A stretch of 62,699 nucleotides of DNA from Candidatus Faecalibacterium faecigallinarum (GTDB lineage: Bacteria > Bacillota > Clostridia > Oscillospirales > Ruminococcaceae), in contig DWWN01000023.1 of assembly GCA_019119685.1 (NCBI GenBank), forward strand, positions 1-62,699, read 5' to 3'. Each line of letters starts with the position of its first letter. Within the stretch, counting starts at the first letter, position 1. The position numbers and the translations under genes are program-made. Below the pieces are notes generated by a model. That model had not been told where the DNA came from, searched no databases, and was given only the letters and a program-made list of their open reading frames with translations. Below, one piece after another: positions 16,760-24,045 of the stretch.

Positions 16760-17171
16760 ACTCAAATCCTCCATCCTAAAAACCAGGTCATGCAAAGCGA
16801 AACAAAAAAGGCTGTGATGCGGCTACACCACGGCCTTAAAAAAGCTGCACTGCGAACAGGACGGTACGGCAAACGACAGCGGCAGCACGCGGCAGCCGCC
16901 GGCTGTACTCTGCGGGGCGCGCTGCGCCCGCCAAACTCTTGTCTGCAAAGCCCATATCCGTCCGCCTGTCCTTTGTTTTCGCTTGGTCCTGTACGTCTAC
17001 AGTGTACGGCAAAGTACCGCCTTTGCAAAGAGATTTTACACAAATTCTCCCTTGTGTTTGAGCTGTTCCGAGCTGGTTCGGAAAGTTTTGTGCAAATTCC
17101 CCACGCAATGTTACAATAGTACGACTTTTTCCGTCCTGTGATTTTGCACAGACTGCCGTCAAGAATCCCCG
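16760..17171 (-). promoter_or_regulatory. Leader and promoter region of the purine operon
   Basis: A gene-free stretch of 412 bases. The distal part (17030-17160) is AT-rich and presumably holds the promoter. One candidate is TTGCAA-16 bp-TACACT on the minus strand near 16995-17025, which is weak. The proximal ~200 bases are GC-rich with several possible stems, ending in the attenuator at 16804-16837. I do not recognise a purine, ZTP or PRPP aptamer. Short open frames here do not resemble a known leader peptide. Confidence 0.45.
16804..16837 (-). terminator. Attenuator-like terminator in the purE leader
   Basis: On the minus strand a 12-base arm (AAGGCCGTGGTG) pairs with CATCACAGCCTT through one mismatch and one G-T pair and is followed by six T residues, only 45 bases before purE. 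A second T6 run directly upstream of the hairpin (16838-16843) follows another GC-rich stretch. This arrangement is typical of transcription attenuation. Confidence 0.6.
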
Positions 17172-17663
17172 TCAGCCCTCCGGGCGGGTCAGGGGGGCGG
17201 TCCTGGCGCGGGCCGCCCGGATCAGCTCCGCCGGCGCGCAGCAGACCTGCAGGCCGATCCGCCCCGCCGAGACGTAGATCTTCTCCCGGGCCAGGGCGCT
17301 CTCGTCAAATACGGTGACGTACTGCTTTTTCATCCCCACGGGGCTGCATCCGCCCCGGATGTACCCGGTCACCTTGTTGATGTCGGCTACATGGATCATG
17401 GCCACGCTCTTTTCCCCCACGCTGCGGGCGGCGGCTTTCAGGTCCAGCTCGGCCGCCACCGGGATCACGAACACAAAATAATTCCGGCTGGCTCCCTGGG
17501 TCACCAGGGTCTTAAAGACGCAGGCCGGGTCCTCGCCCATGCTCCGGGCCACGGTGACACCGTCCACCGCCACCCCCTCCTCGTGGGGATATTCGTGGGC
17601 GGTATAGGCGACTTTCTCCTTTTCGAGAAAGCGCATCGCGTTGGTCTTGGCTTCTTTCGCCAT
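17172..17663 (-). CDS. ybaK: YbaK/EbsC-family Cys-tRNA(Pro) deacylase
   Basis: A 163-residue aminoacyl-tRNA editing enzyme that hydrolyses Cys-tRNA(Pro) in trans. Visible are the catalytic-lysine segment DPACVFKTLV, the central RGGCSPVGMKKQY and the C-terminal VSAGRIGLQVCCAPAELI. The start at 17663 follows AAGGTGAGAAAG; an upstream in-frame extension is unlikely because it is strongly basic and overlaps the aroF promoter. It is transcribed away from aroF and toward the pur leader. A second, truncated member of the superfamily lies at the right end of the window. Confidence 0.9.
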   Translation of the reverse strand: MAKEAKTNAMRFLEKEKVAYTAHEYPHEEGVAVDGVTVARSMGEDPACVFKTLVTQGASRNYFVFVIPVAAELDLKAAARSVGEKSVAMIHVADINKVTGYIRGGCSPVGMKKQYVTVFDESALAREKIYVSAGRIGLQVCCAPAELIRAARARTAPLTRPEG

Positions 17664-17761
17664 CTTTCTCACCTTCCTACTTATAAGGATATTGTACCAC
17701 AAAACCCGCCGGATGAACAGGCGGCGGCGCGCGCCGCGGAGAAAAAATTTTGCCGCCCCTC

Positions 17762-17790
17762 TTGACTTCATTGTCCTGAAGCGCTATAAT
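17762..17790 (+). promoter_or_regulatory. Promoter of the DAHP synthase gene
   Basis: TTGACT and TATAAT are separated by 17 bases, about 50 bases before the aroF start. The leader is too short for an attenuator. Confidence 0.8.
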
Positions 17791-17841
17791 AGCCCCATCA
17801 ATTCACTCAACTGAATCAAATAGTGGGAAAGGAGCACTTCC

Positions 17842-18855
17842 ATGATCATCATCCTCAAACAGGACGCCCCCGAGGCGCAGGTACAGGCATTCTGCCGCGA
17901 GCTGACCGGCATGGGCTTTGAGATCAACGACTCGAAAGGGCGCGACACCCATATTCTGGGCCTGATCGGCGATACCAAAGCCATCGCCGAAAGCTGGGTG
18001 CTGGCAAACCCGGTGGTGGAGACGGTCCGCCGGGTGTCCGAGCCCTACAAAAAAGCCAACCGCAAATTCCACCCCGACGACACGGTGGTGGACGTGGAGG
18101 GGGTCAAGATCGGCGGCGGGAACTTTGCCGTCATCGCCGGGCCCTGCAGCATCGAGAGCGAGGAGCAGATCACCTACTGCGCCCAGCGGGTGAAGGCCGC
18201 CGGGGCCAGCCTGCTGCGGGGCGGGGCGTTCAAGCCGCGCACCTCCCCCTACTCTTTCCAGGGGATGCGCAGCGAGGGGCTGGACCTGCTCAAGCTGGCC
18301 CGCCGGGCCACCGGCAGCCCCATCGTCACCGAGATCATGAACACCGAGCACCTGCCCCTGTTTGAGAATGTGGACCTGATCCAGATCGGGGCCCGCAATA
18401 TGCAGAACTTTGAGCTGCTGAAAGCCGTCGGCCGCCAGAAAAAGCCGGTGCTGCTCAAGCGCGGCCTGGCCAACACCCTGGAAGAACTGGTCATGAGCGC
18501 CGAGTACATCATGGCCGAGGGCAACGAGAACGTCATCCTTTGCGAGCGGGGCATCCGCACCTTTGAGACGAGTATGCGCAACACCCTGGACCTGGCCGGC
18601 GTGGTGATGCTGCACAAGATGACTCACCTGCCGGTGGTGGTGGACCCCAGCCACGCCTGCGGCCAGGCCTGGATGGTGCCCCAGCTGGCCAAGGCGGCGG
18701 TGGCGGCCGGGGCCGACGGCCTGATGATCGAGGTCCACAACGACCCTGCCAAAGCCAAATGCGACGGCGCCCAGAGCCTGACCCCCGACCAGTTCGACGA
18801 ACTGATGGAGTTCATCCGGCAGGAAGTGCCCTTCTTCGGCAAGACTCTAAATTAA
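17842..18855 (+). CDS. aroF: 3-deoxy-7-phosphoheptulonate synthase (DAHP synthase, type I-beta with ferredoxin-like domain)
   Basis: A 337-residue enzyme condensing PEP and erythrose-4-phosphate, the first shikimate step. Residues 1-70 form the ferredoxin-like regulatory domain (MIIILKQDAPEAQVQAF) of the Thermotoga-type enzyme. The barrel follows with VIAGPCSIES, LLRGGAFKPRTSPYSFQG, LLKRG and VDPSHACGQ. The N-terminal domain usually mediates feedback inhibition by aromatic amino acids. The start at 17842 follows GGGAAAGGAG. It has its own promoter and terminator and so is monocistronic. Confidence 0.96.
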   Translation: MIIILKQDAPEAQVQAFCRELTGMGFEINDSKGRDTHILGLIGDTKAIAESWVLANPVVETVRRVSEPYKKANRKFHPDDTVVDVEGVKIGGGNFAVIAGPCSIESEEQITYCAQRVKAAGASLLRGGAFKPRTSPYSFQGMRSEGLDLLKLARRATGSPIVTEIMNTEHLPLFENVDLIQIGARNMQNFELLKAVGRQKKPVLLKRGLANTLEELVMSAEYIMAEGNENVILCERGIRTFETSMRNTLDLAGVVMLHKMTHLPVVVDPSHACGQAWMVPQLAKAAVAAGADGLMIEVHNDPAKAKCDGAQSLTPDQFDELMEFIRQEVPFFGKTLN

Positions 18856-18870
18856 GCCTCCCTTTCCCCT

Positions 18871-18898
18871 GCCCGCGGCGCGCTGCTGCGGGCTTTTT
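18871..18898 (+). terminator. Terminator after aroF
   Basis: GCCCGC pairs with GCGGGC across a GC-rich loop and is followed by TTTTT, 16 bases after the aroF stop. Confidence 0.78.
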
Positions 18899-18973
18899 GC
18901 TGCAGCGGTGTTTTCTTTCCGGGCGGTTTGTGGTATACTGTGGAAGATTGAGTGATGAAACGAGGTACTTTTT

Positions 18974-19393
18974 ATGAAAGCCCATATCGCCCGCAACCAG
19001 AACGCCGGGGTCCCCATGGTCCTCGGGTGGAACCTCGCCCCCGGCGACCGGGGCATTTTGGACGGCATGGCCGACGCCTTCGGGATGAAGGTGCGCCTGG
19101 TCAGCCCCGACGAGGCCGGCCAGACGGTGGCCCAGCTGCTGGGCGAAGTGCCCCTGGCCGCCGCCCGCACCCTCCGCCTGGAGCCGGGAGCCTATCCCCC
19201 GGCCATCGTGCTGGCCAACTTCCGCCCCCGGGACGCCGCCACCCTGCTGGACCTGCTGAACAACGCCAAGGCCCAGATCCCCCTGCGGGCGGTGGTGACC
19301 CCCGCCAACCGCCAGTGGGTCTTTGGGGACCTGCTGGCCCAGCTGCTGGCCGAAGCGGCCCCGCAGCAGAAAGGTCAGGTAACTGCCCCGTGA
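18974..19393 (+). CDS. DUF3783 domain protein
   Basis: A 139-residue cytosolic protein of unknown function. The C-terminal half carries the family core: AIVLANFRPRDAATLLDLLN followed by IPLRAVVTPANRQWVFGDLL. The N-terminal half is a Rossmann-like stretch, MKAHIARNQNAGVPMVLGWN. A -10 box TATACT lies at 18934-18939. Its TGA overlaps the GTG of apbE (GTGA), so the two are coupled. No role is known; the coupling hints at redox or flavin metabolism, but that is weak. Confidence 0.8.
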   Translation: MKAHIARNQNAGVPMVLGWNLAPGDRGILDGMADAFGMKVRLVSPDEAGQTVAQLLGEVPLAAARTLRLEPGAYPPAIVLANFRPRDAATLLDLLNNAKAQIPLRAVVTPANRQWVFGDLLAQLLAEAAPQQKGQVTAP

Positions 19394-20487
19394 CACGCCG
19401 CCTTTTCGCCGCTCTGGCCTGCCTGGCCCTCTGCCTGGGATTGCTGGCCGGCTGCAGCAGCCAGCCCAAAACCACCGTCAGCGACAGCGCCCAGCGGTTC
19501 ACCGCCTACTATTTCGACGTGTTCGACACCATGACCCAGGCCATCGCCTACTGCGACAGCCAGGCCGAGTTCGACGAGCAGATGGAGGCCCTCCACGACG
19601 ATCTGGTCACCTACCACCGGCTCTACGACATTTACAACGATTACGAGGGCGTCAACAACATCAAGACCATCAACGACAACGCCGGCGTCGCGCCGGTCAA
19701 GGTGGACGAGCGGATCATTGATATGCTCGAACTGGCCGTTAAAATGTACGACACCACCGGCGGCAAACTGAACGTCGCCATGGGCAGCGTCCTCGCCGTC
19801 TGGCACGACTACCGGGAGGCCGCCGAGGCCGACCCCTCCGACGAGGACAACCGCCTGCCCACCCAGGAAGAACTGGAAGCCGCCGCCCAGCACTGCGACA
19901 TCAACGACCTCATCATTGACCGGGAGGCCGGCACCGTCTACCTGGCCGACCCCGAGATGCGCCTGGACGTGGGCAGCGTGGGCAAGGGCTACGCGGTCGA
20001 GCAGGTCTGCCAGGCCGCCAAGGCGCGGGGCCTGGTCAGCCTTTCCCTGAGCGTGGGCGGCAACCTGCGCTCGGTGGGCACAAAGCCCGGAGGCCAGCCC
20101 TGGGAGAGCGGCATCGTCAGCCCCTGGGACGACTCCCTGATCTACAACAATTCCTCCTCCCTGCTGGCGGTGGTGGAGTCCAACGACCAGGCCGTGGTCA
20201 CCAGCGGCGACTATCAGCGCTATTTCATGGTGGACGGCGTCCGCTACCACCACATCATCGACCCCGACACCCTCTGGCCCGCCGACTACTTCACCGCCGT
20301 GACCATCCTCTGCCCCGACTCGGGCCTGGCCGACTGCCTGTCCACCGGCATTTTCTGTATGCCGCTGGAGGAAGGCATGGCCCTGATCGAGAGCCTGGAC
20401 GGCGTCGAAGCCCTCTGGTGCACCAAGGACGGCCAGGTCATCAAGTCCAGCGGCTTTGCCCAGTACGAAACGCCCCTGGAAGAATAA
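19390..20487 (+). CDS. apbE: FAD:protein FMN transferase (ApbE family lipoprotein)
   Basis: A 365-residue exported flavin transferase. A lipoprotein signal peptide with lipobox LLAGC (Cys22) anchors it outside the membrane. The ApbE signatures are visible: DVGSVGKGYAVEQ (about residues 193-205), SLSVGGNLRSVG, and GDYQRYFMVDGVRYHHIIDP with the metal-binding Asp/Thr region. The family attaches FMN covalently to threonine of partners such as RnfG/RnfD, none of which is in the window. The start is GTG at 19390, overlapping the previous stop by 4 bases. That is preferred because it places the basic residues VTRR directly before the hydrophobic core. Confidence 0.93.
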   Translation: MTRRLFAALACLALCLGLLAGCSSQPKTTVSDSAQRFTAYYFDVFDTMTQAIAYCDSQAEFDEQMEALHDDLVTYHRLYDIYNDYEGVNNIKTINDNAGVAPVKVDERIIDMLELAVKMYDTTGGKLNVAMGSVLAVWHDYREAAEADPSDEDNRLPTQEELEAAAQHCDINDLIIDREAGTVYLADPEMRLDVGSVGKGYAVEQVCQAAKARGLVSLSLSVGGNLRSVGTKPGGQPWESGIVSPWDDSLIYNNSSSLLAVVESNDQAVVTSGDYQRYFMVDGVRYHHIIDPDTLWPADYFTAVTILCPDSGLADCLSTGIFCMPLEEGMALIESLDGVEALWCTKDGQVIKSSGFAQYETPLEE

Positions 20488-20510
20488 CCCGGCAGCAAAG
20501 AAAAGCAAAG

Positions 20511-20562
20511 AAAACGCCCCGCCCCTATGCCGTCTTGTTACCGGCACAGGGCAGGGCGTTAA
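20511..20562 (-). terminator. Long repeated terminator hairpin, copy 1
   Basis: A stem of about 18 base pairs has the loop sequence GTCTTGTTACC, sits between convergent genes and shows TTTTCTTT on the minus strand. The same stem and loop recur at 21989-22036 and 22711-22760 in the same orientation. It ends the DUF4230 pair and may also stop apbE transcripts. Confidence 0.75.
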
Positions 20563-20564
20563 CT

Positions 20565-21215
20565 TTAATCCGACTCGCTGGCTGCTATTGTTTCGGTTTC
20601 ACTACTGGTCTTTTCTCCCAGAGGATTGCCCTCAGCATCCAAGTAGACCCAATCAATCGTATACTGTTTTCCCACTACGTTGCCCAGATTGGTAACATAG
20701 TTTTCCAGTAAGGTCTGCGCTCTTTGCTGCGCCTGCATTAGCAGGGTTTCATCATTTCTTGCCTGTTCTTCCAAAACAGTCTGTGCTTCCTCAAAAGCAA
20801 CAATTTCATCTTCAGCTGTAATGTCTCCTGAGCCTTTTGCCACTATGTACGAATCACTGTTTAACGAAGACGAATCTACTTTGCAGCTCTGCACCTCAGC
20901 TGCCGGTATCGTAATTGTCAAATTCGTATCATCAGCTTCAATGTTAACATACGCGGCGTTGATGCCAAACCGGACGACCCCGCTGTATTCAATCCAGAAA
21001 TGTTTGTCTTTATCCCCAAAGAATAAAATCCGGTTTCCTTCTTTTTCAAATTTTGCAACATTGTGGTAATAGCATTCCATAACTGCCAGATTGCAAATCG
21101 AACGCATTTCGGACACATTCGGTTCCATTCCCGCGTTTGCACCCTGCCCGCAGGCAGTCGCCATGCACAGCGTTGCCGCCGATACCGCCAGCGCTGCTAT
21201 CTTTTTCCATTTCAT
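20565..21215 (-). CDS. DUF4230 family lipoprotein
   Basis: A 216-residue exported protein: MKWKKIAALAVSAATLCMATACGQ is a lipoprotein signal with lipobox cysteine 22. The remainder resembles DUF4230 (paired statements VQSCKVD and ITIPAAEV, then a long glutamine/alanine-rich helix NDETLLMQAQQRAQTLLENYV, probably coiled coil). No biochemical role is known. It follows its paralogue by 10 bases and is co-transcribed. Composition is clearly AT-richer than the surrounding genes and codons such as TTA and AAA are common, which suggests acquisition by transfer. Confidence 0.75.
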   Translation of the reverse strand: MKWKKIAALAVSAATLCMATACGQGANAGMEPNVSEMRSICNLAVMECYYHNVAKFEKEGNRILFFGDKDKHFWIEYSGVVRFGINAAYVNIEADDTNLTITIPAAEVQSCKVDSSSLNSDSYIVAKGSGDITAEDEIVAFEEAQTVLEEQARNDETLLMQAQQRAQTLLENYVTNLGNVVGKQYTIDWVYLDAEGNPLGEKTSSETETIAASESD

Positions 21216-21225
21216 CGTTTTCACC

Positions 21226-21834
21226 TCACTCCACAACCAGCTGATACCCTTCGCCCAACTGGTCAACGATTGGCTTTACTAAAGCAGTTGCCACATTGGC
21301 CGCATTTTGCTGAGCCAGTTCCAGAATGGCCTCCTGACTTTCGCTTTCCGTTTTTGCATCTTCTTCACATGCTTTGAATGCCTGCTGTGTAACCGTAGAC
21401 TGATTTGCACGATTGTTAAAGAAAATGAAATCCAGCGACGAGATATCCACAATAATATCATTGATTTTTACATCTGGTATATCCACCGTAATCGTCCCAT
21501 CTTCCATGCTGATGGCAACATCACTAAAGTCAATGCCAGCTTCCACCCGCGCCTCGTAAGATACATAATAATCTATCTTGTCCGGGTTCTTTTCATTTGG
21601 GACTTCAGCGATTCCGTTATACACAGCGGTAAAAGTGGAAAGGTCGCTTACGTTAATAATTTTCTGCAAAGTCGAAACAACAGTCACTTCAGCTTCTTTG
21701 GCTTTGCCAGCTCCCATCTGGAACACCCCAAAGACAGCGATCACGACTACCAGTATCACCGCAGCCACAATGACCGGCCATTTCACAGGCCCTTTGATGA
21801 AAACAATTTGTTTTCGTTCTTTTTCTTGATCCAT
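21226..21834 (-). CDS. DUF4230 family membrane-anchored protein
   Basis: A 202-residue protein with a cytosolic basic tail (MDQEKERKQIVFIKG), one membrane helix (about residues 20-41, WPVIVAAVILVVVIAVFGV) and an external domain. The external domain resembles its downstream neighbour: a beta-rich part with TITVDIPDVKI and a C-terminal helix with LELAQQNAANVATALV. The start at 21834 follows AAGGAGGACTTAAATCA. A promoter, TTGCGC-17-TATAAT, lies at 21939-21967. Tandem DUF4230 paralogues, one a lipoprotein and one membrane-anchored, imply a heteromeric surface complex. That is inference. Confidence 0.75.
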   Translation of the reverse strand: MDQEKERKQIVFIKGPVKWPVIVAAVILVVVIAVFGVFQMGAGKAKEAEVTVVSTLQKIINVSDLSTFTAVYNGIAEVPNEKNPDKIDYYVSYEARVEAGIDFSDVAISMEDGTITVDIPDVKINDIIVDISSLDFIFFNNRANQSTVTQQAFKACEEDAKTESESQEAILELAQQNAANVATALVKPIVDQLGEGYQLVVE

Positions 21835-21938
21835 TGATTTAAGTCCTCCTTTATGTTGGGTTTCATGGCTACACACCATCATACAACCTGAAATTTTCGC
21901 GTCTCACCCAAAGTCGTTTTTGGCAAAATGATATATCC

Positions 21939-21967
21939 ATTATAACTGTTTCGTTTCTGCAGCGCAA
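21939..21967 (-). promoter_or_regulatory. Promoter of the DUF4230 pair
   Basis: On the minus strand TTGCGC and TATAAT are spaced by 17 bases, about 105 bases before the first gene. The intervening leader is AT-rich and shows no strong hairpin. Confidence 0.65.
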
Positions 21968-21988
21968 GTTTTATTTTATTGAAAAGAA

Positions 21989-22036
21989 AACGCCCCGCCC
22001 CCGTGCCGTCTTGTCACCGGCACGGGGGCGGGGCTG
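21989..22036 (-). terminator. Long repeated terminator hairpin, copy 2
   Basis: The arms CGCCCCGCCCCCGTGCCG and CGGCACGGGGGCGGGG surround a loop TCTTGTCAC. It is followed on the minus strand by TTTTCTTTTC. It ends the toxin-antitoxin unit. Confidence 0.8.
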
Positions 22037-22051
22037 TTCGTTTTTATTCGC

Positions 22052-22384
22052 TTATTCGTTGTCTGGGGCGGTTTCGCCAAAGAGAAGCCGCAGATAATCC
22101 CGCCGTCCGTAGAGGACCCGGTCCACATAGACATCGCTGCCGCAGACGCGGTAGAAGGTCATATAGCTGCCAGTGACCAGAAAGCGGTACTCGTCACTGT
22201 GCACGCCGGTAACAGCAGACAGCGGCGTGCCTATGAAACTCTGGTCGCGCAGCCGCCGTATGCTGTTGGTGATCCGTTTTACCGTGGCGGCGGCTGCGGT
22301 GGGGTTATCCAGGTCAAAGGCAATGTATGCCTTGATCTCGGCCAGGTCGTTCTGCGCCTCTGCCGACAAATGCAGCTTATTCAT
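22052..22384 (-). CDS. RelE/ParE-superfamily toxin
   Basis: A 110-residue basic protein starting MNKLHLSAEAQNDLAEIKAYI, the usual ParE/RelE first helix. It ends with YRFLVTGSYMTFYRVCGSDVYVDRVLYGRRDYLRLLF, where the R-x-L-Y-x-R-R-D pattern is typical of the fold. RelE members cleave mRNA on the ribosome and ParE members poison gyrase; the sequence does not decide between them. It overlaps the end of the antitoxin gene by 8 bases, the classic antitoxin-first order. Confidence 0.88.
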   Translation of the reverse strand: MNKLHLSAEAQNDLAEIKAYIAFDLDNPTAAAATVKRITNSIRRLRDQSFIGTPLSAVTGVHSDEYRFLVTGSYMTFYRVCGSDVYVDRVLYGRRDYLRLLFGETAPDNE

Positions 22385-22631
22385 GGGCGATCCCCAAGTG
22401 TTCCTCTACTTCTTCCAGCGTCAGCCAGCCTTCGGTCTCACCCGAACGGCGGCCTTTGGCCAGATCGTTCATCAGGCGGATGGTGGCCTGCATCTTTTCG
22501 TAGTCCCGGATATCCAGCAGGGCGTAGCGGCCCCTGCCGTTTTTGGTCAGAAAGACCGGCTCGCCGACGGCCACATCGTGCAGCACCTCGGTGTAGTTCC
22601 GCAAATCGGAGATCGGTTTGATGTTCGGCAT
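22377..22631 (-). CDS. Phd/YefM-family antitoxin
   Basis: An 84-residue protein, MPNIKPISDLRNYTEVLHDV, with the Phd/YefM DNA-binding fold (AVGEPVFLTKNGRGRYALLDIRDYEKM) and an acidic C-terminal tail (GWLTLEEVEEHLGI) that would wrap the toxin. The start at 22631 follows GAAGGGAG. The pair probably autoregulates the promoter at 22656-22684. Operon order and overlap with the toxin fit a type II system. Confidence 0.9.
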   Translation of the reverse strand: MPNIKPISDLRNYTEVLHDVAVGEPVFLTKNGRGRYALLDIRDYEKMQATIRLMNDLAKGRRSGETEGWLTLEEVEEHLGIAHE

Positions 22632-22655
22632 AAAAGTCCACTCCCTTCTGTTTTC

Positions 22656-22684
22656 AGTATACCCCGCTTTGCTGTAAAATTCAA
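22656..22684 (-). promoter_or_regulatory. Promoter of the type II toxin-antitoxin operon
   Basis: TTGAAT and TATACT on the minus strand are separated by 17 bases, 25 bases before the antitoxin start. Confidence 0.7.
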
Positions 22685-22710
22685 CGCCGGATTTGCAGCA
22701 CATCCGCAAA

Positions 22711-22760
22711 AATGGCCCCGCCCCCATGCCGTCTTGTTACCGGCACGGGGGCGGGGTTCT
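22711..22760 (-). terminator. Long repeated terminator hairpin, copy 3
   Basis: GGCCCCGCCCCCATGCC and its partner GGCACGGGGGCGGGGTT flank the loop GTCTTGTTACC. On the minus strand ATTTTTGCG follows. It ends the AraC-type regulator gene. Confidence 0.8.
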
Positions 22761-22807
22761 TCATTTTGCCTTCTTATGGTATTTGCCCTCTTATCACGGG
22801 CCCTGCT

Positions 22808-23683
22808 TTATTTTTTGTCCCGGTTTTCGGGGTCGATCAGGTGGGTGGAGCGGTACTCCCGGGGGGAAACACCGTGGACGTTTTTGAAGGCTCGGGAAAA
22901 GTGCAGCTGGTTGTCGTAGCTGACCTGGGCGGCGATCTCGCCGATGGACAGCCGCGTCTCTTTCAGCAGCTGGGCGGCGCGGGCCATCCGGTAGTGCAGC
23001 AGGTAGGCCTGGGGGCTTTCGCCCACGGCGTCCCGGAACACCTTGCCGAAATAGCTGCGGTTCAGCCCGCTGACCGCCGCGATCTCCTCAATGGAGATGT
23101 CCCGCTGGTAGTTCTGCTCAATGAAGGTGAGCGCCTCTTTGATGTAAAAGTCACGGACCCGGCGTTCGCCGCCGCTGCGCCGCCCCGCCGAGCACTGGAC
23201 CAGCTTGTCCAGGAACAGAAAGCCGTGGGCGATCAGGTGGATGGGGCTGGCGCTGCCGTGGTTGACGATGTACATCATCTCGTCCTCCACCGTCTTGCCG
23301 GCTTCGGCGTTGCGGGCGGTGTAGATGGGCTTTGTGCCGCTGATGCCGGCCAGGTGCAGGCTTTCGTGGGCCCGCAGGCCGTCGAACTCGATCCAGGTGT
23401 ACACCCAGGGGTCGGCCGGGTCGGAGCGATAGGTGGTCACCTGCCCCGGCACCACCAGGAACCCATGGCCCGGGGTGACGGTGTATTCCTGGCCGTTGGC
23501 CATCAGCTGGCCCCGCCCTTCAATAATATAGTGGAACAGATAATGGTTGCGGGCGTAGGGCCCGTAAGAGTGGGTAGGGGAAGTGCGTTCCCAGCCAAAC
23601 TGATAGAGGTTCAGGTCAATGAAGCGTTCATCGCGGAATACATGGAATTTCAGCTTTTCAGGGCCTTTTTCTTCCTTTGCCAT
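22808..23683 (-). CDS. AraC-family transcriptional regulator, probably of the raffinose/sucrose cluster
   Basis: A 291-residue regulator with a cupin-like sensor (residues ~25-150: YLFHYIIEGRGQLMANGQEYTVTPGHGFLV) and two helix-turn-helix units at the C-terminus (DISIEEIAAVSGLNRSYFGKVF and LSIGEIAAQVSYDNQLHFSRAF). The architecture matches MsmR/RafR-type sugar activators. It is divergent from the binding-protein gene of the sugar cluster, so it most likely activates that cluster on sensing an alpha-galactoside or sucrose. The start at 23683 follows GGAGGTGCAAGCA. Confidence 0.9.
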   Translation of the reverse strand: MAKEEKGPEKLKFHVFRDERFIDLNLYQFGWERTSPTHSYGPYARNHYLFHYIIEGRGQLMANGQEYTVTPGHGFLVVPGQVTTYRSDPADPWVYTWIEFDGLRAHESLHLAGISGTKPIYTARNAEAGKTVEDEMMYIVNHGSASPIHLIAHGFLFLDKLVQCSAGRRSGGERRVRDFYIKEALTFIEQNYQRDISIEEIAAVSGLNRSYFGKVFRDAVGESPQAYLLHYRMARAAQLLKETRLSIGEIAAQVSYDNQLHFSRAFKNVHGVSPREYRSTHLIDPENRDKK

Positions 23684-24045
23684 ATGCTTGCACCTCCTTG
23701 CCGGCGGGGGATGTTGGTCCTGCCGGCACCTGTCTGAACCGGTCTTGTTTGCCTAAAGCTATTATACCAGACCGTCAAGAGCGAATATACCATAATGCGT
23801 CTGTACTTTTCATTTTCGGCCGACTATCCTAGAAATTGGCATATAAATAGCGGCATTATGGCATTCAAAAACTATCCGATACAATGTATAATTATTGCAC
23901 AGCAAGGGAGAAGAAATTGTGCAATGTGCACAACGCACAATTTTCTGTTCACAATTCCGTCATAATGACGAAACAAAGACTCCCCCAGTGCTCCTTCCCG
24001 GGCAGGCACGCGATCACCCATTGGCAAATTCAAAGGAGATGGCTT
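23684..24045. promoter_or_regulatory. Divergent regulatory region of the raffinose/sucrose cluster
   Basis: This 362-base spacer has no gene. A plus-strand promoter, TTCAAA-17 bp-TATAAT, lies at 23864-23892. Just downstream is an interrupted palindrome at 23914-23943: AAATTGTGC and GCACAATTT around a central GTGCAC. The 3' end carries AAAGGAG before the binding-protein start. Confidence 0.65.

Noticed and set aside
16762-17162. Short minus-strand frames in the purE leader as a possible leader peptide
   Set aside because: No convincing ribosome site and no run of regulatory codons near the attenuator hairpin.
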